Source: Actinocrinis sp035946395
Lineage (GTDB): Bacteria > Actinomycetota > Actinomycetes > Streptomycetales > Catenulisporaceae
Assembly: GCF_035946395.1 (NCBI RefSeq)
Contig: NZ_DASYZI010000439.1
Coordinates: forward strand, 1-64,000
DNA: 64,000 bases
Direction: 5' to 3'
Numbering within the stretch: the first letter of the stretch is position 1; the number at the start of each line of letters is the position of its first letter. The notes under the pieces were generated by a model that ran no database searches, had not been told where the DNA came from, and saw nothing but the letters and a program-made list of their open reading frames with translations. The translations under genes and the position numbers were made by a program. This document shows positions 34,192-42,939 of the stretch, in pieces.

Positions 34192-34218
34192 CAGATTTAC
34201 AACATGGTTTTAAATCTG
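34192..34218. promoter_or_regulatory. Inverted repeat between XRE and ImmA-like genes
   Basis: CAGATTTA at 34192-34199 is mirrored by TAAATCTG at 34211-34218 around an 11-base spacer. The stretch is markedly A/T-rich and sits about 100 bases before the ImmA-like gene. An operator or promoter for the downstream genes is plausible. Confidence 0.45.
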
Positions 34219-34291
34219 CGGACATGGTCGCTTAGCCTGACGTCGTCGGGAGTGAGCGAGTTGTCCGATTCCGCGTAGTGCGCTCAAACAA

Positions 34292-34316
34292 GAACCTCCC
34301 GTTCCACGGGAGGTTC
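34292..34316 (+). promoter_or_regulatory. RNA hairpin that sequesters the ribosome-binding site
   Basis: A perfect 11-bp stem (GAACCTCCCGT with ACGGGAGGTTC) closes on a 3-base loop. The GGGAGG ribosome-binding site of the ImmA-like gene (ATG at 34321) lies inside the 3' arm. When folded, the mRNA should block initiation. It could alternatively act as a terminator of the XRE transcript, since the XRE gene ends at 34118. Confidence 0.55.
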
Positions 34317-34320
34317 CTGC

Positions 34321-34863
34321 ATGCGCGACATCGACCGGCTGCGCGCTGCCTGCGCACAGCGAGTACGGGACATCGCGGTACCCCGGCCCTTCGAGATAAG
34401 CCTGTTCCGGCGCAACGTCGCCGCCCACCGCGGCCGGCCGATCCGCGTGATCCGCATACCCGGCCTGGCCCGCGAGCAGGGCTTCCCATACGGGCTGTGG
34501 GTCGCCTACGACGAGCACGACGAGATCTACGTCGAGCGTGAAACCTCGGGCCTGCACCGCGCCCAGATCGTCCTGCACGAGCTGGCGCACATGCTCTGCG
34601 AGCACGACCCGGACGAGGTCATGGACGCCGCCGTCGTGCGCCAGGTCGTCCCGCACCTTCCCGGCGACGGCGCGATCAGCCACATGTTCGCCCGGCACAA
34701 CTACAGCCGCTACCAGGAGCAGGAAGCCGAGATGACCGGCTCCCTGCTGCTGGAGCGCGCCGGGGTGCCCGCGCAGCGCGGCGCCGGCGACGCGGACGGG
34801 CTGCTCGACCGCCTCGGCGAAGCCCTCGCCCATCCCCTGCGAGACGAGCGCCGCGATGGTTAG
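34321..34863 (+). CDS. ImmA/IrrE-like metalloprotease
   Basis: This 180-aa protein has the zinc-protease motif HELAH at residues 86-90 in IVLHELAHMLCEH, and a downstream QEQEAEM helix that can supply the third ligand. ImmA-type proteases cleave their partner repressor to induce mobile elements. The partner here should be the XRE protein encoded just upstream. Its 3' end overlaps the next membrane-protein gene by 8 bases. Confidence 0.82.
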   Translation: MRDIDRLRAACAQRVRDIAVPRPFEISLFRRNVAAHRGRPIRVIRIPGLAREQGFPYGLWVAYDEHDEIYVERETSGLHRAQIVLHELAHMLCEHDPDEVMDAAVVRQVVPHLPGDGAISHMFARHNYSRYQEQEAEMTGSLLLERAGVPAQRGAGDADGLLDRLGEALAHPLRDERRDG

Positions 34864-36052
34864 CGCCGCCGTTATGAGCCTGCTGTGGATCACCGTCATC
34901 TGGCGCGCCCCCGCGGCCCGCCGCACCCCGATCAAGAAGTCGCTCTGGCTGGCGCTGACCGGCCTGGCCATCGCCCTTACTGTGGAACTTCCCTGGTCGA
35001 TCACCATCATCGACCGCGCCACCGGCGTGACCGACCTAGCCACCCTGATCAAGCACGTCGTCGGCGTCGGCGCCTGCGCAGCGGTCCTGGACTGGGTGAT
35101 CGCGCTGACCGAGCCCCAGCGCATCCACTGGCACCTGCGGCACCGGCACTCGATCGCCGCGGCAGCCGCCACCGCGCTGGCGGTCCTGTTCTTCCTGGCA
35201 CCGCGCACCGAATCCACGTACTACTTCGCCTCCACCGACGGCAACAACATCGCCATCGCCTACCTGCTCGTGTTCGAGTCCTACCTCGGCTTCGCCATGG
35301 CGCTGGCAGCGCAGATGTTCTGGACCGGGGCGCGACGGGCACGCACCGGCTTCCTGCGCCTGGGCCTATGGCTGCTGACCGCCGGCACACTCCTCGGCAC
35401 GCTGTACGCGATCGTGCGCGTCACCATGCTGCTGATCTGGCTGGCCGGCGGGAGCATGCCCGACGGAAACCAGGCCGCCGCCCATGCGAGCGACGCGCTG
35501 CAAGCCCTCGCCATCGGCCTGATCCTGCTCGGTATCAGCATCCCGACGGCCGAGGTCGCCTGGCGTACCTGGAGCCATCTGCGCGACCTGCTCACGCTGC
35601 GCCCGCTGTGGCAGGAACTGTCCCGTGCCCTGCCCACCGTCGTACTCGGGGTCGCACCCAGCCTGCGCGACGACGTCACCGCCACACGCCACCTCGGCAT
35701 CCGCAGGCTGCGCCGGGTCATCGAGATACGCGACGCGGTCCTGCTGCTGCGCCAGCACATCACCGAATCCGACTGGCAGCGCATCCACGAGCTGCTTCGC
35801 GACGCCAGGCTGCACGGCACCGACCTGGACGCCGCAGCGCAGGCCGCCTGGCTCGGCGTCGCCCTGCGCTCGCACGCCCGCGGCGAACAGCCCGCCCACA
35901 ACCTGACCGCCCTGCCCGCCCACGGCGCACGGGAGATCGAGGGCGAGGTGCGCTGGCTGCGCGCGGTCGCCAAAGCCCGACGATCCCCCCTCGTGCAAGC
36001 CATCGAACGGCAGGTCGACCAGGCACGCACCACCCACGGAGAACCAGCATGA
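34856..36052 (+). CDS. MAB_1171c-type polytopic membrane protein
   Basis: This 398-aa protein has about seven membrane helices in residues 1-235 and a soluble, Arg-rich C-terminal part (DLLTLRPLWQELSRALPTVVLG and following). The architecture matches the MAB_1171c family found beside ImmA-like genes in actinobacteria. Transport has been suggested for the family but not shown. It overlaps both neighbours by a few bases, so the four genes from the protease on are one unit. Confidence 0.75.
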   Translation: MVSAAVMSLLWITVIWRAPAARRTPIKKSLWLALTGLAIALTVELPWSITIIDRATGVTDLATLIKHVVGVGACAAVLDWVIALTEPQRIHWHLRHRHSIAAAAATALAVLFFLAPRTESTYYFASTDGNNIAIAYLLVFESYLGFAMALAAQMFWTGARRARTGFLRLGLWLLTAGTLLGTLYAIVRVTMLLIWLAGGSMPDGNQAAAHASDALQALAIGLILLGISIPTAEVAWRTWSHLRDLLTLRPLWQELSRALPTVVLGVAPSLRDDVTATRHLGIRRLRRVIEIRDAVLLLRQHITESDWQRIHELLRDARLHGTDLDAAAQAAWLGVALRSHARGEQPAHNLTALPAHGAREIEGEVRWLRAVAKARRSPLVQAIERQVDQARTTHGEPA

Positions 36053-36633
36053 GCACCACCGCCCCCACCCGCTCGGCCCGATTCGTCACCGACGCCTTCG
36101 AACCCAAGAACTGGATCATCGCGCTCACCGTCCTGGTCGGCTGGCACGTGGACCGGATCGCCGGAATCGGATGGGGCCTGCTCGGCGCACTGTTCGCAGC
36201 CGTCCTCCCCATCAGGTTCATCAAGTTCGGCATGCGCCGCGGCCGCTGGGCGGACCGCCATGTAGGCGTCAAGCAGCACCGGCTGATCGTGATGACGTTC
36301 ATCATCGCCTCCGTAGCCACCGGCATCGCCCTGATGGCGACCCTCGGCGCCCCCCGCGCGATGGTCGCCCTGATCGTCTCCATGCTGACCACACTCGCCG
36401 CGCTCATGGCCATCACCACAAAGTGGAAAATCAGCGTGCACGCCGCCGTGTCCTCCGGCGCAGTCGTGCTGCTCACCCTCACCTACGGCCCGTGGATGCT
36501 CCTGCTCTACCCGCTAGTCGCCCTCGTCGGCTGGTCGAGGATCGCGCTGAAGGACCACACCCCCGCCCAGGTGGCCGCCGGAGCGCTGCTCGGCGCAGCC
36601 GTCGCCGCAGCGACCTTCCTGTTGATCCGCTAA
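36049..36633 (+). CDS. PAP2-like membrane protein
   Basis: This 194-aa protein has five or six membrane helices and a C-terminal WSRIALKDHTPAQVAAGALLG segment, the SRxxxxxH part of the PAP2 phosphatase signature. The KXXXXXXRP and PSGH parts are not evident, so catalysis is doubtful. ATG at 36049 overlaps the upstream stop. Confidence 0.65.
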   Translation: MSTTAPTRSARFVTDAFEPKNWIIALTVLVGWHVDRIAGIGWGLLGALFAAVLPIRFIKFGMRRGRWADRHVGVKQHRLIVMTFIIASVATGIALMATLGAPRAMVALIVSMLTTLAALMAITTKWKISVHAAVSSGAVVLLTLTYGPWMLLLYPLVALVGWSRIALKDHTPAQVAAGALLGAAVAAATFLLIR

Positions 36634-36748
36634 GCGGCGGTAAGTGGCGAGCCCATCACGAGTCTTATCAGTCCACGGATTCCTCGGAGCGGTCCCGGTA
36701 CGCTCGTCGCGGGCACGCAGCATCAAACTGACGTGAGGGTGGGGCGCC

Positions 36749-37227
36749 GTGGACCTGGACCTCGTGCGAGCGGCCATCGGGGTGGAGCACCCCTCGATGC
36801 TGAACGTCTCAGGGCTCTATGTGTGGGCTGACACCGGGAGACCCGGCCAGCCGGTGCTCTACATCGGTCAGGCCGTAACGTGCGCAGCCGCACGAACAAC
36901 GAGCGTAGGTGGGCCACGAGTTTCCGGGAACGCCGCGACAGCGGGCAGAGCCTCTGGCAATCGGCCGGCTGCGCGCTGTCCCCGATCCTCGCCGCGGCTA
37001 TCGAACCGATCGCGGTGATGTGGCCGATGGACGAGCAACGGCGAGCGGCCACAGAGACCGCCCTGGTGCGTCTGGCAGCCATGACTGGCGCGACTCCGCC
37101 CGCACAGGGAGGCGGCTGGAACTGGAGCCGGGAAAGTTCCGTCATCGGCCAAACCGCCAACTCTATGCTGGACCACTGGTTCACCCTGGGCCACGCACTT
37201 GCGGCGGCCCTCGCACCGCAGCCGTAG
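36749..37227 (+). pseudogene. GIY-YIG nuclease-like gene with a frameshift
   Basis: The first frame (GTG at 36749) reads GLYVWADTGRPGQPVLYIGQA, a GIY-YIG nuclease start. After about 36875 the homologous continuation NVRSRTNNERRWATSFRERR is in another frame, which runs on to a stop at 37225-37227 and ends LDHWFTLGHALAAALAPQP. A single missing base after GCC at 36872-36874 would join the two into a protein of about 158 residues. It is a decayed gene, a sequencing error, or less likely a programmed shift. Confidence 0.6.
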
Positions 37228-37294
37228 GCCACCGAACAACGACCTCCGGGACAGTGCCGCAGCCGAGCCACCGCGCCGCTGAACCGCCACAGTT

Positions 37295-37336
37295 GCTGGC
37301 CAAGAAACTGACCGCCCGCTGGCCAAGTTTCTGAAC
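37295..37336 (+). repeat. IS21-type terminal repeats, left copy
   Basis: Two tandem units built on TGGCCAAGAAACTGACC and TGGCCAAGTTTCTGAAC lie here. A matching, inverted set lies at 41551-41612. Such multiple short repeats are typical of the ends of some IS21-family elements. No transposase lies between the two sets. Confidence 0.55.
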
Positions 37337-37421
37337 ATAGCGGCCTGCCTGTATGGATCTTCTACGAATTCGGGCGCTTCGTCGCCCGGCCCTTCGGTCG
37401 CACCACCGAGTGTCGCAATCT

Positions 37422-38351
37422 TCAGGGGCGCGCGACGCAGGTGCCGTCGCACCGGTTCCAGGTGTTTCCGCACTGGCATGGCACCACGGAACTCACGTCG
37501 TCACGTTCTAGGAGGAGGACCACGTTGGCGTAGATCCGGCTAGCCGTGTCCAGGCCCGCGCGGTAACGATCGATGTCCTCGCAGTCGTCGTCGGGCACAC
37601 TCACCCACGCGAGTATCAACAGGCGCATCACGTGCAGCAGATACGTTGCGGGCGTGTAGTAGTTGGCCTGGTTGATGTCTTCGGGCCGGCGGGAAGAGTC
37701 GGTTGCGGCCTTCCACATGGCATGATCGGCAGTCACCAGCAGTCCGAGCCGCCGAATCTTGCGGCCAGCGGACTTCATGGCCTCCAGCACGTCCTCGCGC
37801 GCGGGTTGGTCCGGAACCAACAGGTTCCTGTCCCTGATGTCGCTGATGATGTCGATCGCCTGGCGGGCCAAGTAGTTCATCCGGTCACCCGGCGTGGCCC
37901 CGTCCAGCCCGGCGGCAATGTGCGGTGGAACCGCGCGCGGTTTCGCAACCTCGGCCGACACCCAGCAGGTCATTGCCTCGTCCTTCAGTCGGCCGAGGCG
38001 AGCGGCGGAGACTCCAGCGCCGAATCGGTTGTAAGCACCCTGCTTGCTGATGTTCAGGGACAGGCCGATCTGTGCCCACGGCACCTCGCGCGTCCGCGCC
38101 TCGGCGACAAGATCCTTCCGGATTTCTCCCAAGGCTGCTTCCAGCAGGCCCACCGCATAGATGTACCGCAGTGCCGGGTCTGCATCGCCATCGTCCTCAA
38201 GACCGGGCGGATTCAGTCCGCTGCCGAACGTCTTGGCCAGTTGGCCGACTGCCCGCCTGGCCTCGAACACCTTGACGTCAGATGAGTAGGGCCAGGCGTC
38301 GGAATCGCACGGGACGCCGGGCCAACTTGGGCTGTTCTGCTCCTGGTTCAC
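37422..38351 (-). CDS. Hypothetical protein with HTH-like segment and Cys-rich end
   Basis: This 309-aa protein has an HTH-like stretch, VPWAQIGLSLNISKQGAYNRFG, near residues 90-112, within a helical body. It ends in CQCGNTWNRCDGTC, a possible metal site. The GTG at 38351 is chosen since residues before it lack similarity to any pattern. It may be a DNA-binding regulator; it is divergent from the small gene at 38465. Confidence 0.65.
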   Translation of the reverse strand: MNQEQNSPSWPGVPCDSDAWPYSSDVKVFEARRAVGQLAKTFGSGLNPPGLEDDGDADPALRYIYAVGLLEAALGEIRKDLVAEARTREVPWAQIGLSLNISKQGAYNRFGAGVSAARLGRLKDEAMTCWVSAEVAKPRAVPPHIAAGLDGATPGDRMNYLARQAIDIISDIRDRNLLVPDQPAREDVLEAMKSAGRKIRRLGLLVTADHAMWKAATDSSRRPEDINQANYYTPATYLLHVMRLLILAWVSVPDDDCEDIDRYRAGLDTASRIYANVVLLLERDDVSSVVPCQCGNTWNRCDGTCVARP

Positions 38352-38392
38352 GCCCGCCACCTTAGGTGTGCCCGCGTCCGTCCGCGGGGCTC

Positions 38393-38434
38393 GGTACACG
38401 CCAAGCGTACGAGCGTACACGCGGTATGTACGTG
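38393..38434. promoter_or_regulatory. GTAC-rich repeat cluster between divergent genes
   Basis: GTACACGC occurs twice (from 38393 and 38414), and GTACG steps occur around CGTACGAGCGTAC. The cluster lies between the starts of the minus-strand HTH-like gene and the plus-strand gene at 38465. It is a candidate operator. Confidence 0.4.
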
Positions 38435-38464
38435 CGGCATCGGGCCTGTTGCCGGGATGCTCTG

Positions 38465-38731
38465 ATGACCGGCATGGCATCCAGCACCCTGAGTCTCGCG
38501 CCAGCCGTGTTCGCAACCGCGTCCCTGCTTGTCCGGGCGGTGGCGCCGGTGGCCCGCGAAGTCCGCAACTGTCTCCTCTTGTGGCTCGCGCTCCGTGACA
38601 CTCGGCCCGGACAGCGTTCCGAGGTCATCAAGGCCCTGCCGCCTCTTGACCGGCAACGGCCATCGCTCGGACACGAAGTTGAGGGAGACCAGGGCCAGAA
38701 GCCCACGGACATGTCGCTGGCCAGGGACTGA
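38465..38731 (+). CDS. Small hypothetical protein
   Basis: This 88-aa frame has a hydrophobic N-terminal half (SSTLSLAPAVFATASLLVRAVAPVA) and a basic tail containing LALRDTRPGQRSEVIKALPPL, a pattern seen in small Streptomyces hypotheticals. It precedes the gene at 38747 by 15 bases. No function can be given. Confidence 0.5.
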   Translation: MTGMASSTLSLAPAVFATASLLVRAVAPVAREVRNCLLLWLALRDTRPGQRSEVIKALPPLDRQRPSLGHEVEGDQGQKPTDMSLARD

Positions 38732-38746
38732 CTGCAGGACGCCGCC

Positions 38747-39190
38747 GTGATCATGGCCGCCCTCTGTGCGGCCCGGGGACCGCTGACCCCGGGCGCCCTG
38801 GCCGACGCGCTGACCTGGAACCTCGAACGCGTCCAAGACGCCTTGGAGTTGGCCGCCGCCGATCCCGACTTGCCCGCCCCGCTCGGCCTGCGCCGCCACG
38901 TCCACGGCGCCTACACCCTCACCCCACGTCTGGACCTGCTCACCAGCAGGCAGCACGACCACCTCAACCATGCCGCCGACATGGACGCCTTCGAGTTCAC
39001 CGCCGCGCACACCGCGGTGCTGCTCGCCGCCATCGGCTCCGGCCGCACCTTGCGCTACGCGAACTGGAAAGCCAAGTACGCGGCCGAGCACACCGAACTG
39101 CTCGAACTCGGGCTGCTGCTGCCGCTGCCCGGCGAGGCAGACCAGGCGGACGTCCACCCCGACGTGCTCTACGGCCTCGGCGCGCCCTGA
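38747..39190 (+). CDS. Hypothetical protein, winged-helix-like N-terminus
   Basis: This 147-aa protein reads LTPGALADALTWNLERVQDALELAAADPDLPAPLGLRRHVHGAYTL at its N-terminus, compatible with a winged-helix fold. A second helical part follows. GTG at 38747 is used. The protein may work with the 88-aa neighbour; this is inference. Confidence 0.6.
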   Translation: MIMAALCAARGPLTPGALADALTWNLERVQDALELAAADPDLPAPLGLRRHVHGAYTLTPRLDLLTSRQHDHLNHAADMDAFEFTAAHTAVLLAAIGSGRTLRYANWKAKYAAEHTELLELGLLLPLPGEADQADVHPDVLYGLGAP

Positions 39191-39401
39191 GCACGCGATG
39201 GTGATTATTCGGTCGATCGGCGCGTGGCATCACGAATGAGCACACCGGTCTCACAGGTCGTCTCCCGTATTCGTTCGGCGCCGTCTGGCCGGTAGGGCTT
39301 GCAACAGGCGGGCATCGATTCCCAAAAGCCGCCCGGCCTGCGAACGGGCTCTGATACGTTCCGCTCACTGCGTTGCTCCGCAGTGACCTTTGGGGGGCGT
39401 C

Positions 39402-41234
39402 ATGGATCCGGGAGTGTTGGCTGACCACGCCATCACGGTGCTGGCCGAGTACCTCAAGACCATCGCGGGTGGCGCCGCGCAGGGTGCCGAGAACGCGGCG
39501 CGCGACGCGGCGGCGCACCGGGTGTATCAGCTGGTCGGCGCGCGGCTCGGTGCCGACGGCGGCGCGCATCAAAACGCGTGGCAGGCGTTCACCGCCGCGC
39601 CGACCCTGCCGCAACGCGGCGGCGTGGTCGCCGGACTGGCTCAAGAATTCGAGCGTGACCCGAGTTTCGCCCACGAGCTGGCCGGCCTCGTTGCCGGAAC
39701 CGGCCCTGCCGGGCAGACAACGACCGTGTCGCCGACCTATACCGTCTCTGGCGGCCACGTCGGCAGCATCGGCACCGCAGTGGCGACCGCCCCTGGTGCC
39801 TTTGCAGTCACGGGCAGCGGCCACTCCGTCGGCAACGACCAGCGCACCTTCATCCAGAACCTCGTGCAGCAGCGCGGATGGCGTCTCTACACGCTGATCG
39901 GGCTGGTCGTCGCAGCGCTGGTCGCGCTGATCGTCTTCGCGCTCCACGCTGGCTCGCCGAGCGCTGATACCTCGGGCAGCTCCGCGACATCCCCGTTGGC
40001 CTCCGCGCCGGGCGCGGTCGGGGCCGAGCACTCCTCGGCGGCGGCGTCGGCCACCGCCGCCCCGCCAAGCGGCCCAGCCACGCCGGTACAGGGCGCGGCG
40101 ATAGCCACCGTGCAGACTGCGGCGTGGTTTTACACATGGGCGGACGGCAGCGTCCTGGTCGACGAGTACGGTCATACGAACGAGACCCCGGGCGATCCCG
40201 CGGCCGCGACCGACTTCGGGACCGCCACGGTGACGACCTACAGCCTGCCGTCGGGAACGCAGATCGCGTCCTTCGCCCCGGCCGACCTGCAGCACTCGGC
40301 CGGCGGATGCGCCGACACCCTGGTGCGCGACAGCGCTGGACACGACATCCTGCTGACCGAGTACACCAAGTCGGTGGCCGCCCAGGGTATCGTCGCCGGG
40401 TCGAACACCGACGTGTTGCAGGCCCTCGATGCGGGCACCGGCACCGTGCTGTGGACCGACGCCCTGCCCGACTACACGTCCGGTGACGCCAAAAACTCCG
40501 CAGACTTCTGCGTGCGCTCTTCCTCCAATACCGACTTCCTGGCGTTCACCACCGACGGCCGGTATCTGGTCGACACCGAACTGGGAGACGCCCCCTACCT
40601 GATCGACCTGAGCACCGGGGCGTCCTCCCACGTGCCGGACGCGACCGGGACCCTGGGCCGGTGGATCGTGGAGGAGAAGGGCTCCTCTCCGGTCACCGCG
40701 CTCGACCTGGTCGACCCCGCCACGGGGGCCGTGGCGGGCACGATCACCAACAGCGCCGCGCTCTCCCTGCTGTCCAAGGGCGCCGTTGAAAACGGCGACT
40801 CTACAGTGGCGGCCGACGGTCGCAGCATCCTGCTGAATCAGGGATCCGCCATCGCTCTGCCATCCGGCCGCACGCTGTGGAGCGCGCCACAGAACCCAAG
40901 CTGGCCTGGGTTTATAATGGTTGATCCCGATACCGGCACTGGTTTCGCCTATGGCCAGCAGTCCGCCGGCGGCCCACCGAGCACAGTGATCGCATTCAAC
41001 TCGTCCACAGGCGCCACTATGTGGAGCGTGCCGATCACCCAACTATGCGGCGCGACCAACGGACGCGTCTACGTCGAAGCGAATAACCAGCTAGCCGTCC
41101 TCAACGAGAAGACCGGCGCCCAAATCACCTACGACGCGTCGATCACCGGCTGCCCGACTGTCTTGGACGGCGCGCTTGAGCAGGCAACTACGGGCTCCGC
41201 AGGGGGCACCGTGTACACGTTCACAGTCGGATGA
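39402..41234 (+). CDS. Membrane-anchored PQQ-type beta-propeller protein
   Basis: This 610-aa protein has a helical cytosolic N-terminus (residues 1-100), a TVSGGHVGSIGTAV-type linker, and one membrane helix at about 162-182 (LYTLIGLVVAALVALIVFAL). A Ser/Ala-rich spacer leads to an extracytoplasmic domain with repeated strands such as LQALDAGTGTVLWTDAL and VIAFNSSTGATMWSVP, typical of PQQ-like propellers. Ligand-binding or scaffolding is likely. The ATG at 39402 follows GGGGGGCGTC. It is the largest gene in the segment between the IS21-type end repeats. Confidence 0.75.
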   Translation: MDPGVLADHAITVLAEYLKTIAGGAAQGAENAARDAAAHRVYQLVGARLGADGGAHQNAWQAFTAAPTLPQRGGVVAGLAQEFERDPSFAHELAGLVAGTGPAGQTTTVSPTYTVSGGHVGSIGTAVATAPGAFAVTGSGHSVGNDQRTFIQNLVQQRGWRLYTLIGLVVAALVALIVFALHAGSPSADTSGSSATSPLASAPGAVGAEHSSAAASATAAPPSGPATPVQGAAIATVQTAAWFYTWADGSVLVDEYGHTNETPGDPAAATDFGTATVTTYSLPSGTQIASFAPADLQHSAGGCADTLVRDSAGHDILLTEYTKSVAAQGIVAGSNTDVLQALDAGTGTVLWTDALPDYTSGDAKNSADFCVRSSSNTDFLAFTTDGRYLVDTELGDAPYLIDLSTGASSHVPDATGTLGRWIVEEKGSSPVTALDLVDPATGAVAGTITNSAALSLLSKGAVENGDSTVAADGRSILLNQGSAIALPSGRTLWSAPQNPSWPGFIMVDPDTGTGFAYGQQSAGGPPSTVIAFNSSTGATMWSVPITQLCGATNGRVYVEANNQLAVLNEKTGAQITYDASITGCPTVLDGALEQATTGSAGGTVYTFTVG

Positions 41235-41907
41235 ACAGCGGCTGACCAGTCGCATGCGTGGGAACCACTGAACCTGGCACGGCATTTCCCCGCTCTTGAC
41301 CCAACGCTCGGGTCCGTGCGACCAGACACAACGTAGCTCTCTGTAACCATCGTAGAGTCCGTTCAGCGTGCTCGAAGAGTCGCTGAACCTCGCGAATCGT
41401 CAGCTCGGCCCTCCTCCCGAGTCGCAGACACCCAGACAGGAAAGCTTGCGCTCGTTACCGTTAGTTACTTTGCCTCTAGTGACGCGGACCCGAGTTCCGG
41501 GCCACCCTCGCCCGGGGGCGCAGCCACCTCGTGTGGCCAGAGCAGCGATCAGAAACCTGGCCAGGCGACGTTCACCTTCTTGGCCAACCGCAGGTCATTT
41601 TCTTGGCCACCCACAGCCGCCGAAGCGCTCACGAGCTTCGGGGCACAGGCCGCACCTGCGGCTCGACCTGCTCGCGGGGGCTGCACCCTACGCGGAGTTC
41701 ACTTCAGCGTCCATGAGTTGCACATCACATTGATTCTGGTTGACTCCATGCCTTCGTATCAGCCTATGGTTTTCGAAGTCAGCAATAGCTGAAGTCAATC
41801 GCGACATGCTCGTGCGCAGCTGCTCCATGCCTGGGGACGGAAACAGCATGTCCTCGCGGAGAGGAACCCATGTCTACTTCCGGACCATCCGCGCCCAGGG
41901 CGGCAGC
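41235..41907. other. Gene-free region with IS21-type end repeats and a short leader frame
   Basis: No convincing gene is present. It contains the inverted IS21-type repeats at 41551-41612. Next to the hydrolase start it holds a 13-codon frame (41870-41911), preceded by GAGAGGAACCC, whose stop overlaps the hydrolase GTG. The promoter of the hydrolase should lie within 41700-41860. Confidence 0.5.
41551..41612 (-). repeat. IS21-type terminal repeats, right copy
   Basis: Read on the minus strand, three units appear: TGGCCAAGAAAATGACC, TGGCCAAGAAGGTGAAC and TGGCCAGGTTTCTG. They face the copy at 37295-37336. The pair encloses a 4.3-kb stretch of cargo genes and no transposase. Confidence 0.55.
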
Positions 41908-42939
41908 GTGAAGAAGCTCGCACTCGCCGCCGGTGCAGGGGCACTGAGCCCCCTCGGACTCGTCCTGGCCGTCGCCCTGACCGCCGGTGGAACCTCGATC
42001 GTCAGCCCGGTCGTCGCCGCAGCAGCCGCATGCCAGTCCGGGTCGGCGACGACCGGGACGGACCTGGGCAACGGCCAGACCCTGACCGCCGAGCAGGTGG
42101 GCAACGCGCAGATCATCTATCAGGTCTCGGCGAACCTGAAGCTGCCCTCGTGGGCCGCGGTGATCGCCATCGCCACGGCCATGCAGGAGTCCAGCCTGAT
42201 CAACCTGACCACCGCCACCAACTACGACTCGCTCGGCCTCTTCCAGCAGCGCCCCTCCCAGGGCTGGGGCAGCGCTGCCGAGGTGACCGATCCCGTCTAC
42301 GCCTCCGAAGCGTTCTACGCCAGGCTGATCAAGGTGCCGAACTGGCAGAGCATCCCGCTGGCCCAAGCGGCGCAGGCCGTACAGCACTCCGCCTATCCCG
42401 ACGCCTACGCCCACTGGCAGGCACAGGCAAAGCAACTGGTAGGCACCTTCGACGGCGCCGCCTCGAACTGCTCCGGCAGCACAAGCGACGGGGACGGGCA
42501 GACCACGACCAGTCCGGTGCAACTTCCGGTCGGCTTCAGCCTTCCCGCCGGAACCCCCGTACAGGTCGTCACCGCCATCAACTACGCGCTCACACAACTC
42601 GGCAAGCCGTACCTCTGGGGCGGCACGGGACCGAACGGCTACGACTGCTCCGGCCTGGTCATGGAGGCGTACCTCGCTGCTGGGATCACACTTCCACGCA
42701 CCACCTACCAACAGGTCAGTTCAGGCACGCCGGTCTACTCCGCGAACCAGCTCGAACCCGGCGACCTCATCTTCACCGCCGGAAGCGATGGCACGGCCGC
42801 CAATCCCGGGCACGTGGGGATCTACATCGGGAATGACCTCGTCGAGGACGCACCGCACACGGGTGCTTATATCGAGTTGTCCAAGTTCGATGGCGGTTAC
42901 TGGAACAAGAACGCGGTCGCATTCCGCAAGATCGCATAA
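41908..42939 (+). CDS. Secreted lytic transglycosylase plus NlpC/P60 hydrolase
   Basis: This 343-aa two-domain cell-wall hydrolase starts with a signal or anchor segment (LSPLGLVLAVALTAGG). A lysozyme-like domain follows, with the catalytic Glu in TAMQESSL and the NYDSLGLFQQRPSQGWG signature. The NlpC/P60 domain has Cys in YDCSGLVMEAY and His in NPGHVGIYIG. Such VirB1-like enzymes open peptidoglycan for the conjugation channel. GTG at 41908 is preferred because it gives a compact signal; ATG at 41848 is possible. Confidence 0.87.
   Translation: MKKLALAAGAGALSPLGLVLAVALTAGGTSIVSPVVAAAAACQSGSATTGTDLGNGQTLTAEQVGNAQIIYQVSANLKLPSWAAVIAIATAMQESSLINLTTATNYDSLGLFQQRPSQGWGSAAEVTDPVYASEAFYARLIKVPNWQSIPLAQAAQAVQHSAYPDAYAHWQAQAKQLVGTFDGAASNCSGSTSDGDGQTTTSPVQLPVGFSLPAGTPVQVVTAINYALTQLGKPYLWGGTGPNGYDCSGLVMEAYLAAGITLPRTTYQQVSSGTPVYSANQLEPGDLIFTAGSDGTAANPGHVGIYIGNDLVEDAPHTGAYIELSKFDGGYWNKNAVAFRKIA

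Noticed and set aside
36860..36890. Programmed ribosomal frameshift in the GIY-YIG-like gene
   Set aside because: No slippery heptamer or downstream stimulatory structure is evident; simple mutation or a sequencing error is more likely.
41368..41733. Plus-strand open frame across the IS21-type repeats
   Set aside because: It runs through the terminal repeats, and its composition is Arg/Pro-rich noise.
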